Source: an uncultured Oscillospiraceae bacterium
GTDB taxonomy: Bacteria > Bacillota > Clostridia > Oscillospirales > Oscillospiraceae
Length of the DNA: 64,000 bases
Reading direction: 5' to 3'
NCBI GenBank assembly: GCA_947625045.1
Contig: CANQMW010000001.1
Coordinates: 1 to 64,000, forward strand
The translations under genes were made by a program, and so were the position numbers. Shown here one piece after another: positions 40,974 to 51,682 of this stretch. Below the pieces are notes generated by a model. The model was not told where the DNA came from. It made no database searches and worked only from the letters and a program-made list of their open reading frames with translations. Position 1 is the first letter of the stretch, and every line of letters starts with the position of its first letter.

Positions 40974-41237
40974 ATGAGCGAAGTAAGGACCAGCAGCCGC
41001 AAGACCCGCGTTGGCAAGGTCGTGTCCGACAAGATGGACAAGACCGTTGTCGTCATCGTGGAGGACCGCGTGGCACATAAGCAGTATAACAAGATCATCG
41101 GACGCACCTACCGCCTGAAGGCCCACGACGAGAATAACGAGTGCGGCATCGGCGACCGCGTGCGCGTGATGGAGACCCGCCCCCTCAGCCGTGACAAGCG
41201 CTGGCGCGTGGTGGAGATCATCGAAAAAGCGAAGTAA
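40974..41237 (+). CDS. rpsQ: 30S ribosomal protein S17
   Basis: 87 residues, with [20 protein letters not shown] and [20 protein letters not shown]. Primary 16S-binding OB-fold protein. Confidence 0.97.
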   Translation: MSEVRTSSRKTRVGKVVSDKMDKTVVVIVEDRVAHKQYNKIIGRTYRLKAHDENNECGIGDRVRVMETRPLSRDKRWRVVEIIEKAK

Positions 41238-41249
41238 GGAGGCGTCGAA

Positions 41250-41618
41250 ATGATACAGGCTGAATCTTATTTGAAAGTAGCCGACAACACCGGCGCCAAG
41301 GAGATCAAGACCATCCGCGTGCTGGGCGGCTCCCGCCGCAAGTACGGCAACATCGGCGACGTCATCGTGGCCTCCGTGCGGAAGGCCGCCCCCGGCGGCA
41401 CCGTGAAGAAGGGCGACGTGGTCAAGGCCGTCATCGTGCGCACCGCCTCCGGCGTGCGCCGCGCCGACGGCACCTACGTCCGCTTCGATGAGAATGCCGC
41501 CGTGCTGATCCGCGAGGATGGCAACCCCACCGGCACCCGTATCTTTGGGCCGGTCGCCCGTGAGCTGCGCGACAAGGATTACATGAAGATCCTGTCCCTG
41601 GCTCCGGAAGTGATTTAA
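41250..41618 (+). CDS. rplN: 50S ribosomal protein L14
   Basis: 122 residues, begins [20 protein letters not shown] and contains [20 protein letters not shown]. First gene of the spc part of the operon. Confidence 0.98.
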   Translation: MIQAESYLKVADNTGAKEIKTIRVLGGSRRKYGNIGDVIVASVRKAAPGGTVKKGDVVKAVIVRTASGVRRADGTYVRFDENAAVLIREDGNPTGTRIFGPVARELRDKDYMKILSLAPEVI

Positions 41619-41631
41619 GGAGGCGGTCGGA

Positions 41632-41937
41632 ATGGAAATTCGCAAAGACGATACCGTCATCGTCCTGTCCGGCAAGGACAAGGGCAAGAAGGGCAAGGTC
41701 CTGCGTGCCGACCCCAAGGACGGCAAGGTGATCGTGGCCGGCGTCAACGTGGCCAGCCGTCACCGCAAGCCCCGTTCCCAGCAGGAAGAGGGCGGCATCA
41801 TCAAGATGGAGACCCCCATCTACGCCTGCAAGGTGCAGGTCGTCTGCCCCAAGTGCGGCAAGGCCACCCGCGTGGCCCACGCCGAGAAATCCGGCAAGAG
41901 CGTCCGCGTCTGCAAGAAGTGCGGCGCCGAGCTGTAA
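41632..41937 (+). CDS. rplX: 50S ribosomal protein L24
   Basis: 101 residues. KOW start ([20 protein letters not shown]) and a C-terminal pair of CxxC motifs ([10 protein letters not shown] and CKKCGAEL) that form a zinc ribbon. Confidence 0.97.
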   Translation: MEIRKDDTVIVLSGKDKGKKGKVLRADPKDGKVIVAGVNVASRHRKPRSQQEEGGIIKMETPIYACKVQVVCPKCGKATRVAHAEKSGKSVRVCKKCGAEL

Positions 41938-41950
41938 GGAGGGTGAGGAA

Positions 41951-42490
41951 ATGGCCAGATTGAAAGAAATGTATGTCAAAGAGGTCGCTCCCGCCCTCAT
42001 GCAGAAGTTCCAGTACAAATCCTCCATGCAGATCCCCCGCCTGGACAAGATCGTTGTGTCCGTGGGCTGCGGCGACTGCAAGGACAACGCCAAGGCCCTT
42101 GACAACGTCATCAAGGAGATCACCGCTCTGACCGGCCAGAAGGCCGTGGCCACCACCGCCCGCAAGTCCATCGCCAACTTCAAGCTGCGCGAGGGCATGA
42201 AGGTGGGCGTGAAGGTCACCCTCCGCCAGGAGCGCATGTGGGAGTTTCTGGACCGCCTGTTCAACGTGGCCCTGCCCCGTGTCCGTGACTTCCGGGGCAT
42301 CAGCCCCGACGCCTTCGACGGCCGCGGCAACTACTCCCTGGGCCTGAAGGAGCAGATCATCTTCCCGGAGATCGACTACGACAAGATCGAGAAGCTCCGC
42401 GGCATGAACATCGCCATCTGCACCACGGCCAAGACCGACGAAGAGGCCCGCGAGTTCCTGCGCCTCATGGGCGCGCCGTTCGCCGGCTAA
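41951..42490 (+). CDS. rplE: 50S ribosomal protein L5
   Basis: 179 residues with [20 protein letters not shown] and [20 protein letters not shown]. Binds 5S rRNA and contacts the P-site tRNA. Confidence 0.98.
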   Translation: MARLKEMYVKEVAPALMQKFQYKSSMQIPRLDKIVVSVGCGDCKDNAKALDNVIKEITALTGQKAVATTARKSIANFKLREGMKVGVKVTLRQERMWEFLDRLFNVALPRVRDFRGISPDAFDGRGNYSLGLKEQIIFPEIDYDKIEKLRGMNIAICTTAKTDEEAREFLRLMGAPFAG

Positions 42491-42504
42491 GGAGGAGAAA
42501 CGTA

Positions 42505-42690
42505 ATGGCTAAACTTTCTATGAAGCTCAAGCAGCAGGCTCCGGCGAAGTATTCCACCCGGAAGTACAACCGCTGCAAGATCTGCGGCCGTCCCCACGCC
42601 TATCTGCGCAACTACGGCATCTGCCGTATCTGCTTCCGCAACCTGGCCTACAAGGGCCAGATCCCCGGCGTGCGCAAGGCTTCCTGGTAA
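42505..42690 (+). CDS. rpsZ: 30S ribosomal protein S14, zinc type
   Basis: 61 residues, the short zinc-binding form ([20 protein letters not shown]). Its presence fits a Firmicute. Confidence 0.97.
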   Translation: MAKLSMKLKQQAPAKYSTRKYNRCKICGRPHAYLRNYGICRICFRNLAYKGQIPGVRKASW

Positions 42691-42889
42691 AGGGAGAGGG
42701 ACCCGCGCCCCGTCCCCAGGGCCGGAATTTTCCGGCCCTGGGAACAGACATGTTTTACGGTATCACGCCCCGGAGGGGTCCGGGGCAGGATATAACCCCG
42801 TGAAAGGCCGAGCTTCAATCGCGTATTGACCCGGGACCTCACGGGCGCCACCGCGAAAGCGGTAACTCTTCAATGAAGGAGGATCATCC
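42691..42889 (+). promoter_or_regulatory. 199-nt structured spacer inside the spc operon
   Basis: All other gaps in this operon are ~10-110 nt. This one holds a strong CCAGGGCCGGAA/TTCCGGCCCTGG hairpin (~42717-42741), a CCCCGGAGGGGTCCGGGG hairpin (~42768-42785) and ACCGCGAAAGCGGT just before the rpsH ribosome site. No ORF. It may be a protein-binding control RNA. Confidence 0.6.
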
Positions 42890-43288
42890 ATGCAGATCAC
42901 TGACCCCATCGCAGATATGCTGACCCGCATCCGCAACGCCGGAACGGCCAAGCATGAGACCGTGGACGTGCCCGCGTCCAAAATGAAGAAGGCCATCGCC
43001 GATATACTCCTCAACGAGGGCTATATCAAGGGCTATCAGCTCGTTGACGACGGCACCCAGGGCGTCATCCGCATCACCCTCAAGTACCTTCCCGGCAAGG
43101 AGAAGGCCATCACCGGCCTGCGCCGCGTGTCCAAGCCCGGTCTCCGGGTCTATGCCGGGGCCGACGAGCTCCCTCGCGTGCTGCGGGGCCTGGGCATCGC
43201 CATCATCTCCACCTCCAAGGGCATCATGACCGACAAGGAAGCCCGCAAGCTCCATGTCGGCGGCGAAGTCCTGGCGTTTGTATGGTAA
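42890..43288 (+). CDS. rpsH: 30S ribosomal protein S8
   Basis: 132 residues, with [18 protein letters not shown] and [20 protein letters not shown]. In E. coli S8 represses the spc operon by binding its mRNA. Preceded here by the structured 199-nt spacer. Confidence 0.98.
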   Translation: MQITDPIADMLTRIRNAGTAKHETVDVPASKMKKAIADILLNEGYIKGYQLVDDGTQGVIRITLKYLPGKEKAITGLRRVSKPGLRVYAGADELPRVLRGLGIAIISTSKGIMTDKEARKLHVGGEVLAFVW

Positions 43289-43301
43289 GGAGGTAGTTGG
43301 A

Positions 43302-43844
43302 ATGTCTAGAATCGGCAGAGCTCCCATTACCGTTCCCGCCGGCGTTGAGATCAAGGTCGGCCAGGGCAACGAAGTCACCGTGAAGGGCCCCAAGGGCACC
43401 CTCACCCAGACGCTGGACCCCAACATGACCATCGAGGTCGAGGGCAGCGTCGTTCATGTCAAGCGTCCCGACGACGAGGCTATGAGCCGCTCCATCCACG
43501 GCCTGACCCGCACCCTGCTCAACAACATGGTGGTGGGCGTGACCGAGGGCTTCTCCAAGACTCTGGAGATCAACGGCGTGGGCTACCGTGCCGCCAAGGA
43601 GGGCAAGAACCTGGTCATGAACCTGGGCTACAGCCATCAGGTCACCGTCCCCGATACCGAGGACATCACCACTGAGGTGCCCAACCCCAACCAGGTCATC
43701 GTCAAGGGTATCGACAAACAGAAGGTCGGCCAGTTTGCGGCCGATGTCCGCGGCAAGCGTCCTCCCGAGCCTTACAAGGGCAAGGGCATCAAGTACGCCG
43801 ACGAGGTCATCATCCGCAAGGAAGGCAAGACCGGCGCGAAATAA
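43302..43844 (+). CDS. rplF: 50S ribosomal protein L6
   Basis: 180 residues starting at ATG 43302 ([20 protein letters not shown]), with [20 protein letters not shown] and [20 protein letters not shown]. Confidence 0.98.
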   Translation: MSRIGRAPITVPAGVEIKVGQGNEVTVKGPKGTLTQTLDPNMTIEVEGSVVHVKRPDDEAMSRSIHGLTRTLLNNMVVGVTEGFSKTLEINGVGYRAAKEGKNLVMNLGYSHQVTVPDTEDITTEVPNPNQVIVKGIDKQKVGQFAADVRGKRPPEPYKGKGIKYADEVIIRKEGKTGAK

Positions 43845-43859
43845 GGGAGGTGTGCTTTA

Positions 43860-44219
43860 ATGGTTTCAAGACCCGATACGAAGGCAAAGCGTGACAGACG
43901 TCACTATCGGCTGCGCTTCAAGATCAAAGGCACGCCCGAGCGTCCCCGTCTGTGCGTGTTCCGTAGCGAGAAACACATTTATGCCCAGGTCATCGACGAC
44001 GTGGCCGGCAAGACTCTTGCCGCCGCGGGCAGCAATGAGAAGGGCTTCGAGGGCGTCGGCTCCAACCAGGAGGCCGCCAAGAAGGTGGGCCAGATGGTGG
44101 CCGAGCGTGCCATTAGCAACGGCATCGAGACCGTGGTCTTCGACCGCGGAGGCTATGTTTACCACGGCCGCGTCCAGGCCCTGGCCGAGGGCGCCCGTGA
44201 GGGCGGCCTGAAATTCTGA
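43860..44219 (+). CDS. rplR: 50S ribosomal protein L18
   Basis: 119 residues with [20 protein letters not shown] and [20 protein letters not shown]. 5S rRNA-binding protein. Confidence 0.98.
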   Translation: MVSRPDTKAKRDRRHYRLRFKIKGTPERPRLCVFRSEKHIYAQVIDDVAGKTLAAAGSNEKGFEGVGSNQEAAKKVGQMVAERAISNGIETVVFDRGGYVYHGRVQALAEGAREGGLKF

Positions 44220-44235
44220 GGGAGGAGGAAACGAA

Positions 44236-44763
44236 ATGGCATATCAGAACGATCGGCGGCCCCGCCGCAGAGAGGAGCAGGAAGCTCCCGAATTCGTGGA
44301 AAAAGTAGTTTCCCTCAACCGTGTCGCCAAGACCGTCAAGGGCGGCCGCATCATGCGCTTCGCGGCGCTGTGCGTCGTCGGCGACGGCAAGGGCCGCGTG
44401 GGTTATGGCACCGGCAAGGCGAACGAGGTGTCCGAGGCCATCCGCAAGGGCCTGGAGGACGCCAAGAAGAACCTGACCAACATCACCCTGTCCGGCACCA
44501 CCATCCCCCATGAGGTCATCGGTGAGTTCGGCGCCGGCCGCGTCATCCTGAAGCCCGCCGCCCCCGGTACCGGCATCATCGCCGGCTCTGCGGTCCGCGC
44601 GGTCATGGAGGCCGCCGGTATCTCCGACATCCGTGCCAAGTGCCTGCGCAGCAACAACCCCGGCAACGTGGTGGCAGCCACCATGACCGGCCTGATGAGC
44701 CTGCGCGACGCCCAGCAGGTGGGTGCCGTCCGCGGCAAGACCCCCGCCGAGATCCTGGGTTAA
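44236..44763 (+). CDS. rpsE: 30S ribosomal protein S5
   Basis: 175 residues with [20 protein letters not shown] and [20 protein letters not shown]. Decoding-fidelity protein. Confidence 0.98.
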   Translation: MAYQNDRRPRRREEQEAPEFVEKVVSLNRVAKTVKGGRIMRFAALCVVGDGKGRVGYGTGKANEVSEAIRKGLEDAKKNLTNITLSGTTIPHEVIGEFGAGRVILKPAAPGTGIIAGSAVRAVMEAAGISDIRAKCLRSNNPGNVVAATMTGLMSLRDAQQVGAVRGKTPAEILG

Positions 44764-44776
44764 GGAGGCGCGCATC

Positions 44777-44959
44777 ATGGAAAAGAAACTGAAGATCGAG
44801 CTCGTAAAGAGCCTGAACGGCCGTCACGACAAGCACATCGCGACCGCCGCATCCCTGGGCCTGCACAAGATCGGCCAGTCCACCGTGCAGCCCGATAACC
44901 CCCAGACCCGCGGCAAGATCGCCCAGATCGGCTATCTTGTGAAGGTCACGGAAGAATAA
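44777..44959 (+). CDS. rpmD: 50S ribosomal protein L30
   Basis: 60 residues, ATG 44777 after AAGGAGG (MEKKLKIELVKSLNGRHDKH). Confidence 0.97.
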   Translation: MEKKLKIELVKSLNGRHDKHIATAASLGLHKIGQSTVQPDNPQTRGKIAQIGYLVKVTEE

Positions 44960-44971
44960 GGAGGGGCAAAA

Positions 44972-45415
44972 ATGGAAATTCATGAACTTTCCCCCGCTCC
45001 CGGCAGCCGCAAGGCGGCCTGGCGCAAGGGTCGGGGCCATTCCTCCGGCAACGGCAAGACCGCCGGCCGGGGCCACAAGGGACAGAACGCCCGCTCCGGC
45101 GGCGGCGTCCGTGTGGGCTTCGAGGGCGGCCAGATGCCTCTGGCCCGCCGCATCCCCAAGCGTGGCTTCAACAACATCTTTGCCAAGCCTTTGGAATCCG
45201 TCAATGTGAGCGTGCTGAACGACCGCTTCCCCGACGGCGCGGAGATCGACGCCCAGGCTCTTCTGGACGCCGGCGTACTCTCCAAGTGCCAGTACGGTGT
45301 CAAGATCCTCGGCAACGGGGACCTGACCAAGAAGCTCACCGTCCGTGCCACGGCCTTCTCCGCGTCTGCCAAAGAAAAGATAGAGGCCGCCGGCGGAAAG
45401 GCTGAGGTGGTGTGA
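44972..45415 (+). CDS. rplO: 50S ribosomal protein L15
   Basis: 147 residues with the glycine-rich [20 protein letters not shown] region and [12 protein letters not shown]. Stops 1 nt before the secY GTG. Confidence 0.98.
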   Translation: MEIHELSPAPGSRKAAWRKGRGHSSGNGKTAGRGHKGQNARSGGGVRVGFEGGQMPLARRIPKRGFNNIFAKPLESVNVSVLNDRFPDGAEIDAQALLDAGVLSKCQYGVKILGNGDLTKKLTVRATAFSASAKEKIEAAGGKAEVV

Positions 45416-45416
45416 A

Positions 45417-46700
45417 GTGTTTAAGACGTTTGCAAACGCCTGGAGGATAGTTGAGATCCGCAAGAAGATCCTCTTCACGCTGTTCATCATCCTCCTGTAC
45501 CGGGTGGGCAACGCCGTGCCCGTGCCCTTCGTCAACGTGGCATACCTGCAGGAGTATTTCCGCTCCCTGGAGAACACGGTCCTGGGCCTGTATAACGTCA
45601 TGAGCGGCGGCGCCTTCTCCCAGGCGACCATCTTTGCCCTGAGCATCCAGCCCTATATCAACAGCTCCATCATCATCCAGCTGCTCTGCGTGGCCATCCC
45701 GGCCCTGGAGCGGCTGAGCAAAGAGGGCGGCGAAGAGGGCCGGAAGAAGATCGCCTCCATCACCCGTTACGCCACCGTGGGCATCGCTCTTCTGCAGGGC
45801 TTCGCCTACTATATGCTGATCAAGACCAACAATCTGCTGACTGCCGACGGCACCGGCATCTGGGCGGCCATCGTCATCATCGCCACCTTCTGCGCCGGCT
45901 CCGCCCTGATCATGTGGCTGGGCGAGCAGATCACCGAGTTCGGCATCGGCAACGGCATCTCCATCATCCTGTTCGCCAGCATCGTCAGCCGTTTCCCCTC
46001 CAGCATCATCGCCACCATCTCCGGCGTGTCCGGCGGTTCTGTGGCCTGGTGGGCGGCCGCGCTGACCTTCCTGGGCGCCATCGCGATCATCATCCTGATC
46101 GTGTTCGTGAATGATGCAGAGCGCCGCATACCGGTGCAGTACTCCAAGCGCGTCGTGGGCCGGAAGATGTACGGCGGCCAGAGCACCCACCTTCCCATGA
46201 AGGTGAACATGTCCGGCGTCATGCCCATCATCTTCGCCCAGTCCATCGCCACGCTGCCCGGCACGCTGGTGCAGCTGTTCGGCTGGAACGGCAGCTTTGC
46301 CCGGTATATCTCCAGCCAGAAGACCTGGACGTTCGTCATCGTCTACGCGCTGCTGATCGTCTTCTTCGGCTACTTCTATTCCACTATCCAGTTCAACCCC
46401 ATCGAGATCAGCAACAACCTGCGCAAGAACGGCGGCTTCATCCCCGGCTACCGCCCGGGCAAGCCTACCAGCGAGTTCATCCAGAAGGTGCTCAATAAGA
46501 TCACCCTGTTTGGCTCTCTGTACCTGTGCATCATCGCCGCCGTGCCCTATATCGTGAGCATGTATTCTAACACCGCCTCCAACCTGGGCATCTCCCTGGG
46601 CGGCACCTCCATCATCATCGTGGTGGGCGTCGCGCTGGAGACCGTGCAGGCGCTGGAGAGCCAGATGCTCATGCGCCACTACAAGGGCTTCCTTGAGTAA
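45417..46700 (+). CDS. secY: Preprotein translocase channel SecY
   Basis: 427 residues with ten membrane helices, starting at GTG 45417 (MFKTFANAWRIVEIRKKILF). The plug and lateral gate region (NVMSGGAFSQATIFALSIQP), ASNLGISLGGTSIIIVVGVA and the cytoplasmic loop RRIPVQYSKRVVG are typical. Forms the channel served by SecA. The start is coupled to rplO. Confidence 0.98.
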   Translation: MFKTFANAWRIVEIRKKILFTLFIILLYRVGNAVPVPFVNVAYLQEYFRSLENTVLGLYNVMSGGAFSQATIFALSIQPYINSSIIIQLLCVAIPALERLSKEGGEEGRKKIASITRYATVGIALLQGFAYYMLIKTNNLLTADGTGIWAAIVIIATFCAGSALIMWLGEQITEFGIGNGISIILFASIVSRFPSSIIATISGVSGGSVAWWAAALTFLGAIAIIILIVFVNDAERRIPVQYSKRVVGRKMYGGQSTHLPMKVNMSGVMPIIFAQSIATLPGTLVQLFGWNGSFARYISSQKTWTFVIVYALLIVFFGYFYSTIQFNPIEISNNLRKNGGFIPGYRPGKPTSEFIQKVLNKITLFGSLYLCIIAAVPYIVSMYSNTASNLGISLGGTSIIIVVGVALETVQALESQMLMRHYKGFLE

Positions 46701-46718
46701 GAGGGAGGGCGCTCGAAT

Positions 46719-47351
46719 ATGAAGATCATCATGCTCGGCGCCCCCGGCGCGGGGAAGGGGACCCAGGCGGAGATACTGTCCAAAAAGCTTGGCATCCCCA
46801 CCATCTCCACCGGCAACATCCTCCGGGCGGCCGTGAAGGCCGGCACCCCCGTGGGCCTGAAGGCCAAGTCCTTCATGGACGCGGGCAAGCTCGTCCCGGA
46901 CGACGTCATCATCGGCATCCTGGCCGAGGCCCTGCAGGGGCCGGAGTGCGCCAAGGGCTATATCCTGGACGGCGTGCCCCGCACCATCCCCCAGGCCGAG
47001 GCCATGGAGGCCCAGGGCGTGGACATCGACGTCGCCCTGGACCTGGCCGTGGAGGACAGCGCCATCGTGGAGCGGATGGGCGGCCGGCGGGTATGCCCCG
47101 CCTGCGGCGCCACCTACCACATCGTGAACAATCCACCCAAGACCGAGGGCGTGTGCGACAAGTGCGGCGCGGACCTTATCATCCGCGCGGACGACGCCCC
47201 CGAGACCGTGCTCGACCGGCTGCGCACCTATCATGAGCAGACGGAACCCCTGCTGGCCTTCTACCGTGAGAGAGGAAAGCTCAAAACCGTGGAAAACAAG
47301 CCCTCCATTGAGGAGAACACGGCGGAGATCATGAAGGCACTGGGTATATGA
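46719..47351 (+). CDS. adk: Adenylate kinase
   Basis: 210 residues. P-loop GAPGAGKGTQAEIL, then the LID with a zinc ribbon of four Cys (CPACGATYH...CDKCG), as in Gram-positive Adk. Interconverts ATP + AMP and 2 ADP. Overlaps the map start by 4 nt. Confidence 0.98.
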   Translation: MKIIMLGAPGAGKGTQAEILSKKLGIPTISTGNILRAAVKAGTPVGLKAKSFMDAGKLVPDDVIIGILAEALQGPECAKGYILDGVPRTIPQAEAMEAQGVDIDVALDLAVEDSAIVERMGGRRVCPACGATYHIVNNPPKTEGVCDKCGADLIIRADDAPETVLDRLRTYHEQTEPLLAFYRERGKLKTVENKPSIEENTAEIMKALGI

Positions 47352-48109
47352 GCAATATCATCATCAAATCTCCACGGGAGATCGAGATCATGCGTCAGGC
47401 GGGGAGAATTACCGCGGCTGCCCGGACTTTGGCCCGGGAAATGGTGATCCCCGGCATGACCACGGCCGAGATCGACCGGGAGGTGAAGCACTTTATCGTC
47501 AAGAGCGGCGCCAAGCCCACGTTCCTGGGCTACGGCGGGTTTCCCGCCAGCGTGTGCCTCTCCGTGAACGATGAGGTGATCCACGGCATCCCCGGCCACC
47601 GCGTCATACACGAGGGCGACATCGTCTCCGTGGACGTGGGGGCCACCTGGAAGGGCTATGTGGGCGACTGTGCCGGCACCTACGTTGCAGGCAAGGGCAC
47701 AGAGGCGGCGAAAAACCTCATCGCCGTCACGCGCCAGAGCTTTTTCGAGGGGATCAAACAGGCCCGTGCGGGAAGCCGCGTAGGCGACATATCCCACGCT
47801 GTTCAGACATATGTTGAACAAAATGGCTGTTCGGTGGTAAGGGAGTATGTGGGCCACGGCGTGGGCAGCCAGATGCACGAGGCTCCGGAGGTACCGAACT
47901 TCGGCAGAGCCGGACATGGTCCCACCCTGGTAAAGGGCATGACCATCGCGGTGGAGCCGATGGTGAACGCGGGCACATGGCAGGTGAAGGTCCTGGACGA
48001 CGGCTGGACCGTCAAGACCCTGGACGGGAGCCTGTCCGCCCACTACGAGAACACCATCCTCATCACCGACGGCGAGCCAGAGATCCTCACATGGGTGGAG
48101 GACCTCTGA
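47348..48109 (+). CDS. map: Methionine aminopeptidase type I
   Basis: 253 residues. Removes N-terminal Met from nascent proteins. Metal ligands visible in NDEVIHGIPGHR, VSVDVGATWKGYVGDCAGT, VGHGVGSQMHEAPEVPNFG and AVEPMV. Confidence 0.97.
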   Translation: MSNIIIKSPREIEIMRQAGRITAAARTLAREMVIPGMTTAEIDREVKHFIVKSGAKPTFLGYGGFPASVCLSVNDEVIHGIPGHRVIHEGDIVSVDVGATWKGYVGDCAGTYVAGKGTEAAKNLIAVTRQSFFEGIKQARAGSRVGDISHAVQTYVEQNGCSVVREYVGHGVGSQMHEAPEVPNFGRAGHGPTLVKGMTIAVEPMVNAGTWQVKVLDDGWTVKTLDGSLSAHYENTILITDGEPEILTWVEDL

Positions 48110-48110
48110 A

Positions 48111-48386
48111 ATGAGAACGCCCGCGCCTTACGACGTGGTCGTGTCCCTGGCGGGACACGACAGGGGAAAGCTCTTTCAGGTCATTGCCGCCCAGGACGGA
48201 AGGCTCCTGGTCTGCGACGGTCGGAACCGCAAACTGGAAGACCCAAAACTCAAAAGCCCCAAGCATGTGCGCATCGTGGCCACAGGCGGCAGCGCCCCGG
48301 CCACGGACAAGGACATCCGGCAGACATTGGCACAGACGGCCCAAGCGGCCGCAGCGAAGGAGGGAAAGCTTCTTGGCGAAGGATGA
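48111..48386 (+). CDS. KOW-domain RNA-binding protein (L14e/L6e/L27e-like)
   Basis: 91 residues, with a single KOW motif ([20 protein letters not shown]) and a helical C-terminus. A small protein of this kind often sits between map and infA in Clostridia. Presumed RNA or ribosome binding. It overlaps infA by 14 nt. Confidence 0.85.
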   Translation: MRTPAPYDVVVSLAGHDRGKLFQVIAAQDGRLLVCDGRNRKLEDPKLKSPKHVRIVATGGSAPATDKDIRQTLAQTAQAAAAKEGKLLGEG

Positions 48387-48591
48387 CGTTATCGAACTGG
48401 AAGGCACGGTAGTCGAGGCCCTGCCCAACACCATGTTCCAGGTGGACATCGGCGGCGGGCACACGATCCTGGCCCACATCTCCGGCAAGCTGCGGATGAA
48501 CTTCATCCGCATCCTCCCCGGCGATAAAGTCACGGTGCAGATGTCGCCCTACGACCTCACCCGGGGCCGTATCACCTGGCGCACCAAGTAA
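48373..48591 (+). CDS. infA: Translation initiation factor IF-1 (TTG start)
   Basis: 72 residues. OB-fold protein that occupies the A site during initiation. Sequence [20 protein letters not shown] and [19 protein letters not shown]. The start is TTG 48373 with AAGGAGGG 6-7 nt upstream; no ATG lies in frame near it. E. coli IF-1 has 72 residues with ATG, so the rare start may lower expression. Confidence 0.97.
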   Translation: MAKDDVIELEGTVVEALPNTMFQVDIGGGHTILAHISGKLRMNFIRILPGDKVTVQMSPYDLTRGRITWRTK

Positions 48592-48624
48592 ACTGATCGC
48601 GTACTTTTTAAGGAGGCTTATAAC

Positions 48625-48738
48625 ATGAAAGTCAGACCCAGCGTCAAGCCCATGTGCGAGAAATGCAAGATCATCAAGCGCCATGGCCGGGTCATGGTGA
48701 TCTGCTCCAACCCGAAGCACAAGCAGAGACAGGGTTGA
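48625..48738 (+). CDS. rpmJ: 50S ribosomal protein L36
   Basis: 37 residues, [20 protein letters not shown] at the start, zinc-binding CxxC type. Standard position between infA and rpsM. Confidence 0.97.
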   Translation: MKVRPSVKPMCEKCKIIKRHGRVMVICSNPKHKQRQG

Positions 48739-48773
48739 GAACCTATCTTTGAAGAAAGGACTGATCGAGAAAA

Positions 48774-49142
48774 ATGGCACGAATCGCCGGCGTTGACCTG
48801 CCGAAGGACAAGCGTGTGGAGATAGGTCTGACCTATGTCTACGGCATTGGCAGGACATCCGCAAAGAAAATACTGGAAGAGACCGGGATCGACCCCGACA
48901 CCCGCGTGAAGGACCTCACCGAGGCGGACGAGGCCAAGCTCCGTGAGTGCATCGACAAGGAATTCGTGGTGGAGGGCGACCTTCGCCGTCAGAACGCCCT
49001 TGACATCAAGCGGCTGATGGAGATCGGCTCCTACCGGGGCACCCGTCACCGCAAGGGCCTGCCCGTGCGCGGCCAGCGGACCAAGACCAACGCCCGCACC
49101 CGCAAGGGCCCCAAGCGCACCATCGCCAATAAGAAGAAGTAA
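48774..49142 (+). CDS. rpsM: 30S ribosomal protein S13
   Basis: 122 residues with [20 protein letters not shown] and [20 protein letters not shown]. Forms inter-subunit bridges. Confidence 0.98.
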   Translation: MARIAGVDLPKDKRVEIGLTYVYGIGRTSAKKILEETGIDPDTRVKDLTEADEAKLRECIDKEFVVEGDLRRQNALDIKRLMEIGSYRGTRHRKGLPVRGQRTKTNARTRKGPKRTIANKKK

Positions 49143-49157
49143 GGAGGGAAGAGATCA

Positions 49158-49565
49158 ATGGCAGCAGCTACTCAAAAAGGCAAGAAAGCCGTTCGCACCC
49201 GCCGCAGAGAGCGGAAGAACATCGAGAAGGGCCAGGTCCATATCAGCTCTTCCTTCAACAACACCATGGTCACCGTGACCGATACCAACGGCAACGCCCT
49301 CAGCTGGGCCAGCGCCGGCGGCATGGGTTTCCGGGGCAGCCGGAAGTCCACTCCCTTCGCGGCCTCTACCGCCGCGGAGACCGCGGCCCGCGCCGCCATG
49401 GAGCACGGCCTGAAGACCGTGGAAGTGTTCGTCAAGGGCCCCGGCAGCGGCCGTGAAGCCGCCATCCGCGCCCTGCAGACCGCCGGCCTGGAGGTCACCA
49501 TGATCAAGGACGTCACCCCCATCGCTCACAATGGCTGCCGTCCGCCCAAGCGCCGCCGCGTCTGA
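49158..49565 (+). CDS. rpsK: 30S ribosomal protein S11
   Basis: 135 residues with [20 protein letters not shown] and the C-terminal [18 protein letters not shown]. Confidence 0.98.
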   Translation: MAAATQKGKKAVRTRRRERKNIEKGQVHISSSFNNTMVTVTDTNGNALSWASAGGMGFRGSRKSTPFAASTAAETAARAAMEHGLKTVEVFVKGPGSGREAAIRALQTAGLEVTMIKDVTPIAHNGCRPPKRRRV

Positions 49566-49586
49566 TGTAAGGGAGGAACGAATAAT

Positions 49587-50213
49587 ATGGCAAGATATAC
49601 GAATGCGGTGTGCCGCCTGTGCCGCCGCGAGAACCAGAAGCTCTTTCTGAAGGGCGACCGGTGCTACACGGACAAGTGCTCCATCGCCGTTCGCTCCTAT
49701 CCCCCCGGGATGCATGGCCAGGGCCGGAGCAAGACCTCTGAGTACGGCATGCAGCTGCGTGAGAAGCAGAAGGCCAAGCGTTACTACGGCGTGCTGGAAG
49801 CCCAGTTCCGCAAGTATTTCGACATGGCCGAGCGCCGTCCCGGCCAGGCCGGCGAGAACCTGCTCAGCATCCTGGAGTCCCGGCTGGACAACGTGGTCTA
49901 CCGGCTCGGCTTCGCCATGAGCCGTCCCGAGGCCCGTCAGCTGGTGACCCACGGCCACTTCACTGTCAACGGCCGCAAGGTGGACATCCCCAGCTTCCTG
50001 GTAAAACCCGGTATGGTGATCTCTGTCAAACCCTCCAGCCGCGACCTGGATAAGATCAAGGCCAACATCGAGGCCAACGCGTCCCGTCAGCCGCCCAAGT
50101 GGCTGGACTATGACGCCGGCAACATGCTCGCAAAAGTCACCGGCGTCCCCGCCAAGGAGGACATCGACCTGCCCATCGAGGAGCACCTGATCGTCGAGCT
50201 GTATTCCAAGTAA
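49587..50213 (+). CDS. rpsD: 30S ribosomal protein S4
   Basis: 208 residues with zinc-type N-terminus ([18 protein letters not shown]) and the S4 RNA-binding domain ([20 protein letters not shown]). Followed by a 71-nt gap before rpoA. Confidence 0.98.
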   Translation: MARYTNAVCRLCRRENQKLFLKGDRCYTDKCSIAVRSYPPGMHGQGRSKTSEYGMQLREKQKAKRYYGVLEAQFRKYFDMAERRPGQAGENLLSILESRLDNVVYRLGFAMSRPEARQLVTHGHFTVNGRKVDIPSFLVKPGMVISVKPSSRDLDKIKANIEANASRQPPKWLDYDAGNMLAKVTGVPAKEDIDLPIEEHLIVELYSK

Positions 50214-50284
50214 GCCCTCACAAGTTGGTAAGCTGAAAACCGCGTGACGCTTTTAGCGTACATTTTAAGGAGGGTATCGAACGC

Positions 50285-51238
50285 ATGATAGAGATCGAGA
50301 AGCCGCGCATCGAATGTGTGGAAAGTCCGACCGACGAGAGCTACGGGAAGTTCGTCGTGGAGCCGCTGGAGCGGGGCTACGGCACGACCCTTGGCAACTC
50401 CCTGCGGCGGGTGCTCCTGAGCTCCCTGCCCGGCACGGCGGTCACCACCATCAAGATCGCCGGCGTCCAGCATGAGTTCTCCACGATCCCCGGCGTCAAG
50501 GAAGACGTCACCGAGATCGTCCTGAACATCAAAAACCTCATTGCCAGTCTCCATCGCGACGGCCCCAAGACCGTTTATATCGAGGCGGACGGCGAGTGCG
50601 AGGTGACGGCGGCCGACATCAAAGCGGACGGCGAGGTGGAGATCCTGAACCCGGAGCTGCACATCGCCACCCTGGGCCCCGACGCCAGCCTCAACATGGA
50701 GCTGACCATCTCCCACGGCCGCGGCTATGTGCCCGCGGAGAAGAATAAGCCCGCCCAGGCCGTGGCGGGGACCATCCCCGTCGACTCCATATATACCCCG
50801 GTCCTGAAGGTGAACTACGCTGTGGAGAACACCCGCGTGGGCAACCAGACGGACTACGACAAGCTGACGCTGGAGGTCTGGACCGACCGCACCATCAGCC
50901 CCCGGGACGCCGTGAGCCTGGGCGCGAAGATCCTTTGCGACCACTTCACGCTGTTCACCGACCTGAGCCAGAGCCTGAGCATGGGCTCCACTGTGGTGGA
51001 GAAGACCGAGGCCGTGAAGGACAAGGTCATGGAGATGACCATCGAGGAGCTGGACCTGAGCGTGCGCAGCTTCAACTGCCTGAAACGCGCAAACATCAAC
51101 ACGGTGGAGGACCTGGTATCCAGGACCCAGGACGAGATGATCAAGGTGCGCAACCTTGGCCGCAAGAGCCTGGAGGAGGTCATCCAGAAGCTGGCTATGA
51201 TGGGCCTGAGCCTGGCCAGCGACGATGACAGTAAGTGA
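50285..51238 (+). CDS. rpoA: RNA polymerase alpha subunit
   Basis: 317 residues. N-terminal dimerisation domain ([20 protein letters not shown]) and C-terminal domain ([20 protein letters not shown]) that binds UP elements and activators. Confidence 0.98.
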   Translation: MIEIEKPRIECVESPTDESYGKFVVEPLERGYGTTLGNSLRRVLLSSLPGTAVTTIKIAGVQHEFSTIPGVKEDVTEIVLNIKNLIASLHRDGPKTVYIEADGECEVTAADIKADGEVEILNPELHIATLGPDASLNMELTISHGRGYVPAEKNKPAQAVAGTIPVDSIYTPVLKVNYAVENTRVGNQTDYDKLTLEVWTDRTISPRDAVSLGAKILCDHFTLFTDLSQSLSMGSTVVEKTEAVKDKVMEMTIEELDLSVRSFNCLKRANINTVEDLVSRTQDEMIKVRNLGRKSLEEVIQKLAMMGLSLASDDDSK

Positions 51239-51273
51239 TATCCACCGACACTCACTTTTGGAGGTAAACGAAA

Positions 51274-51615
51274 ATGCCCGGAACCCGCAAGCTGGGTAAG
51301 CCGACAGCTGCCCGTATGGCTATGCTCCGCCAGCAGGTCACCGACCTTCTGGCCACCGGCCGCATGGAGACCACCGTCACCCGCGCCAAGGAGATCCGTC
51401 CCCTGGCCGAGCGCATGATCACCCTGGGAAAGAAGAAGGGCCTGGCCAACTACCGCCTGGCGCTGAAGTTCCTCACCCGGGAGGACGTGGCGAAGAAGGT
51501 CTTCGACGATCTGGCCGTGAAGTATGCCGACCGCAACGGCGGCTATACCCGCATCACCCGCACCGGCACCCGCCGGGGCGACGCCGCCGAGATGGCCGTC
51601 ATCGAGCTGGTGTGA
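51274..51615 (+). CDS. rplQ: 50S ribosomal protein L17
   Basis: 113 residues, [20 protein letters not shown] and TRIVKAKE-like [20 protein letters not shown]. Last gene of the super-operon. Confidence 0.98.
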   Translation: MPGTRKLGKPTAARMAMLRQQVTDLLATGRMETTVTRAKEIRPLAERMITLGKKKGLANYRLALKFLTREDVAKKVFDDLAVKYADRNGGYTRITRTGTRRGDAAEMAVIELV

Positions 51616-51629
51616 CGCCGTAAAGCGCA

Positions 51630-51661
51630 AATGCCCCCTGCCTTTCTAGGCAGGGGGCATT
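51630..51661. terminator. Bidirectional terminator between rplQ and the ABC genes
   Basis: A 13-bp perfect stem around TTTCTA (ATGCCCCCTGCC and complement) between two convergent genes, with a weak A/T tract on each side. Confidence 0.8.
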
Positions 51662-51682
51662 AATTATACCTTTATATAGCGT

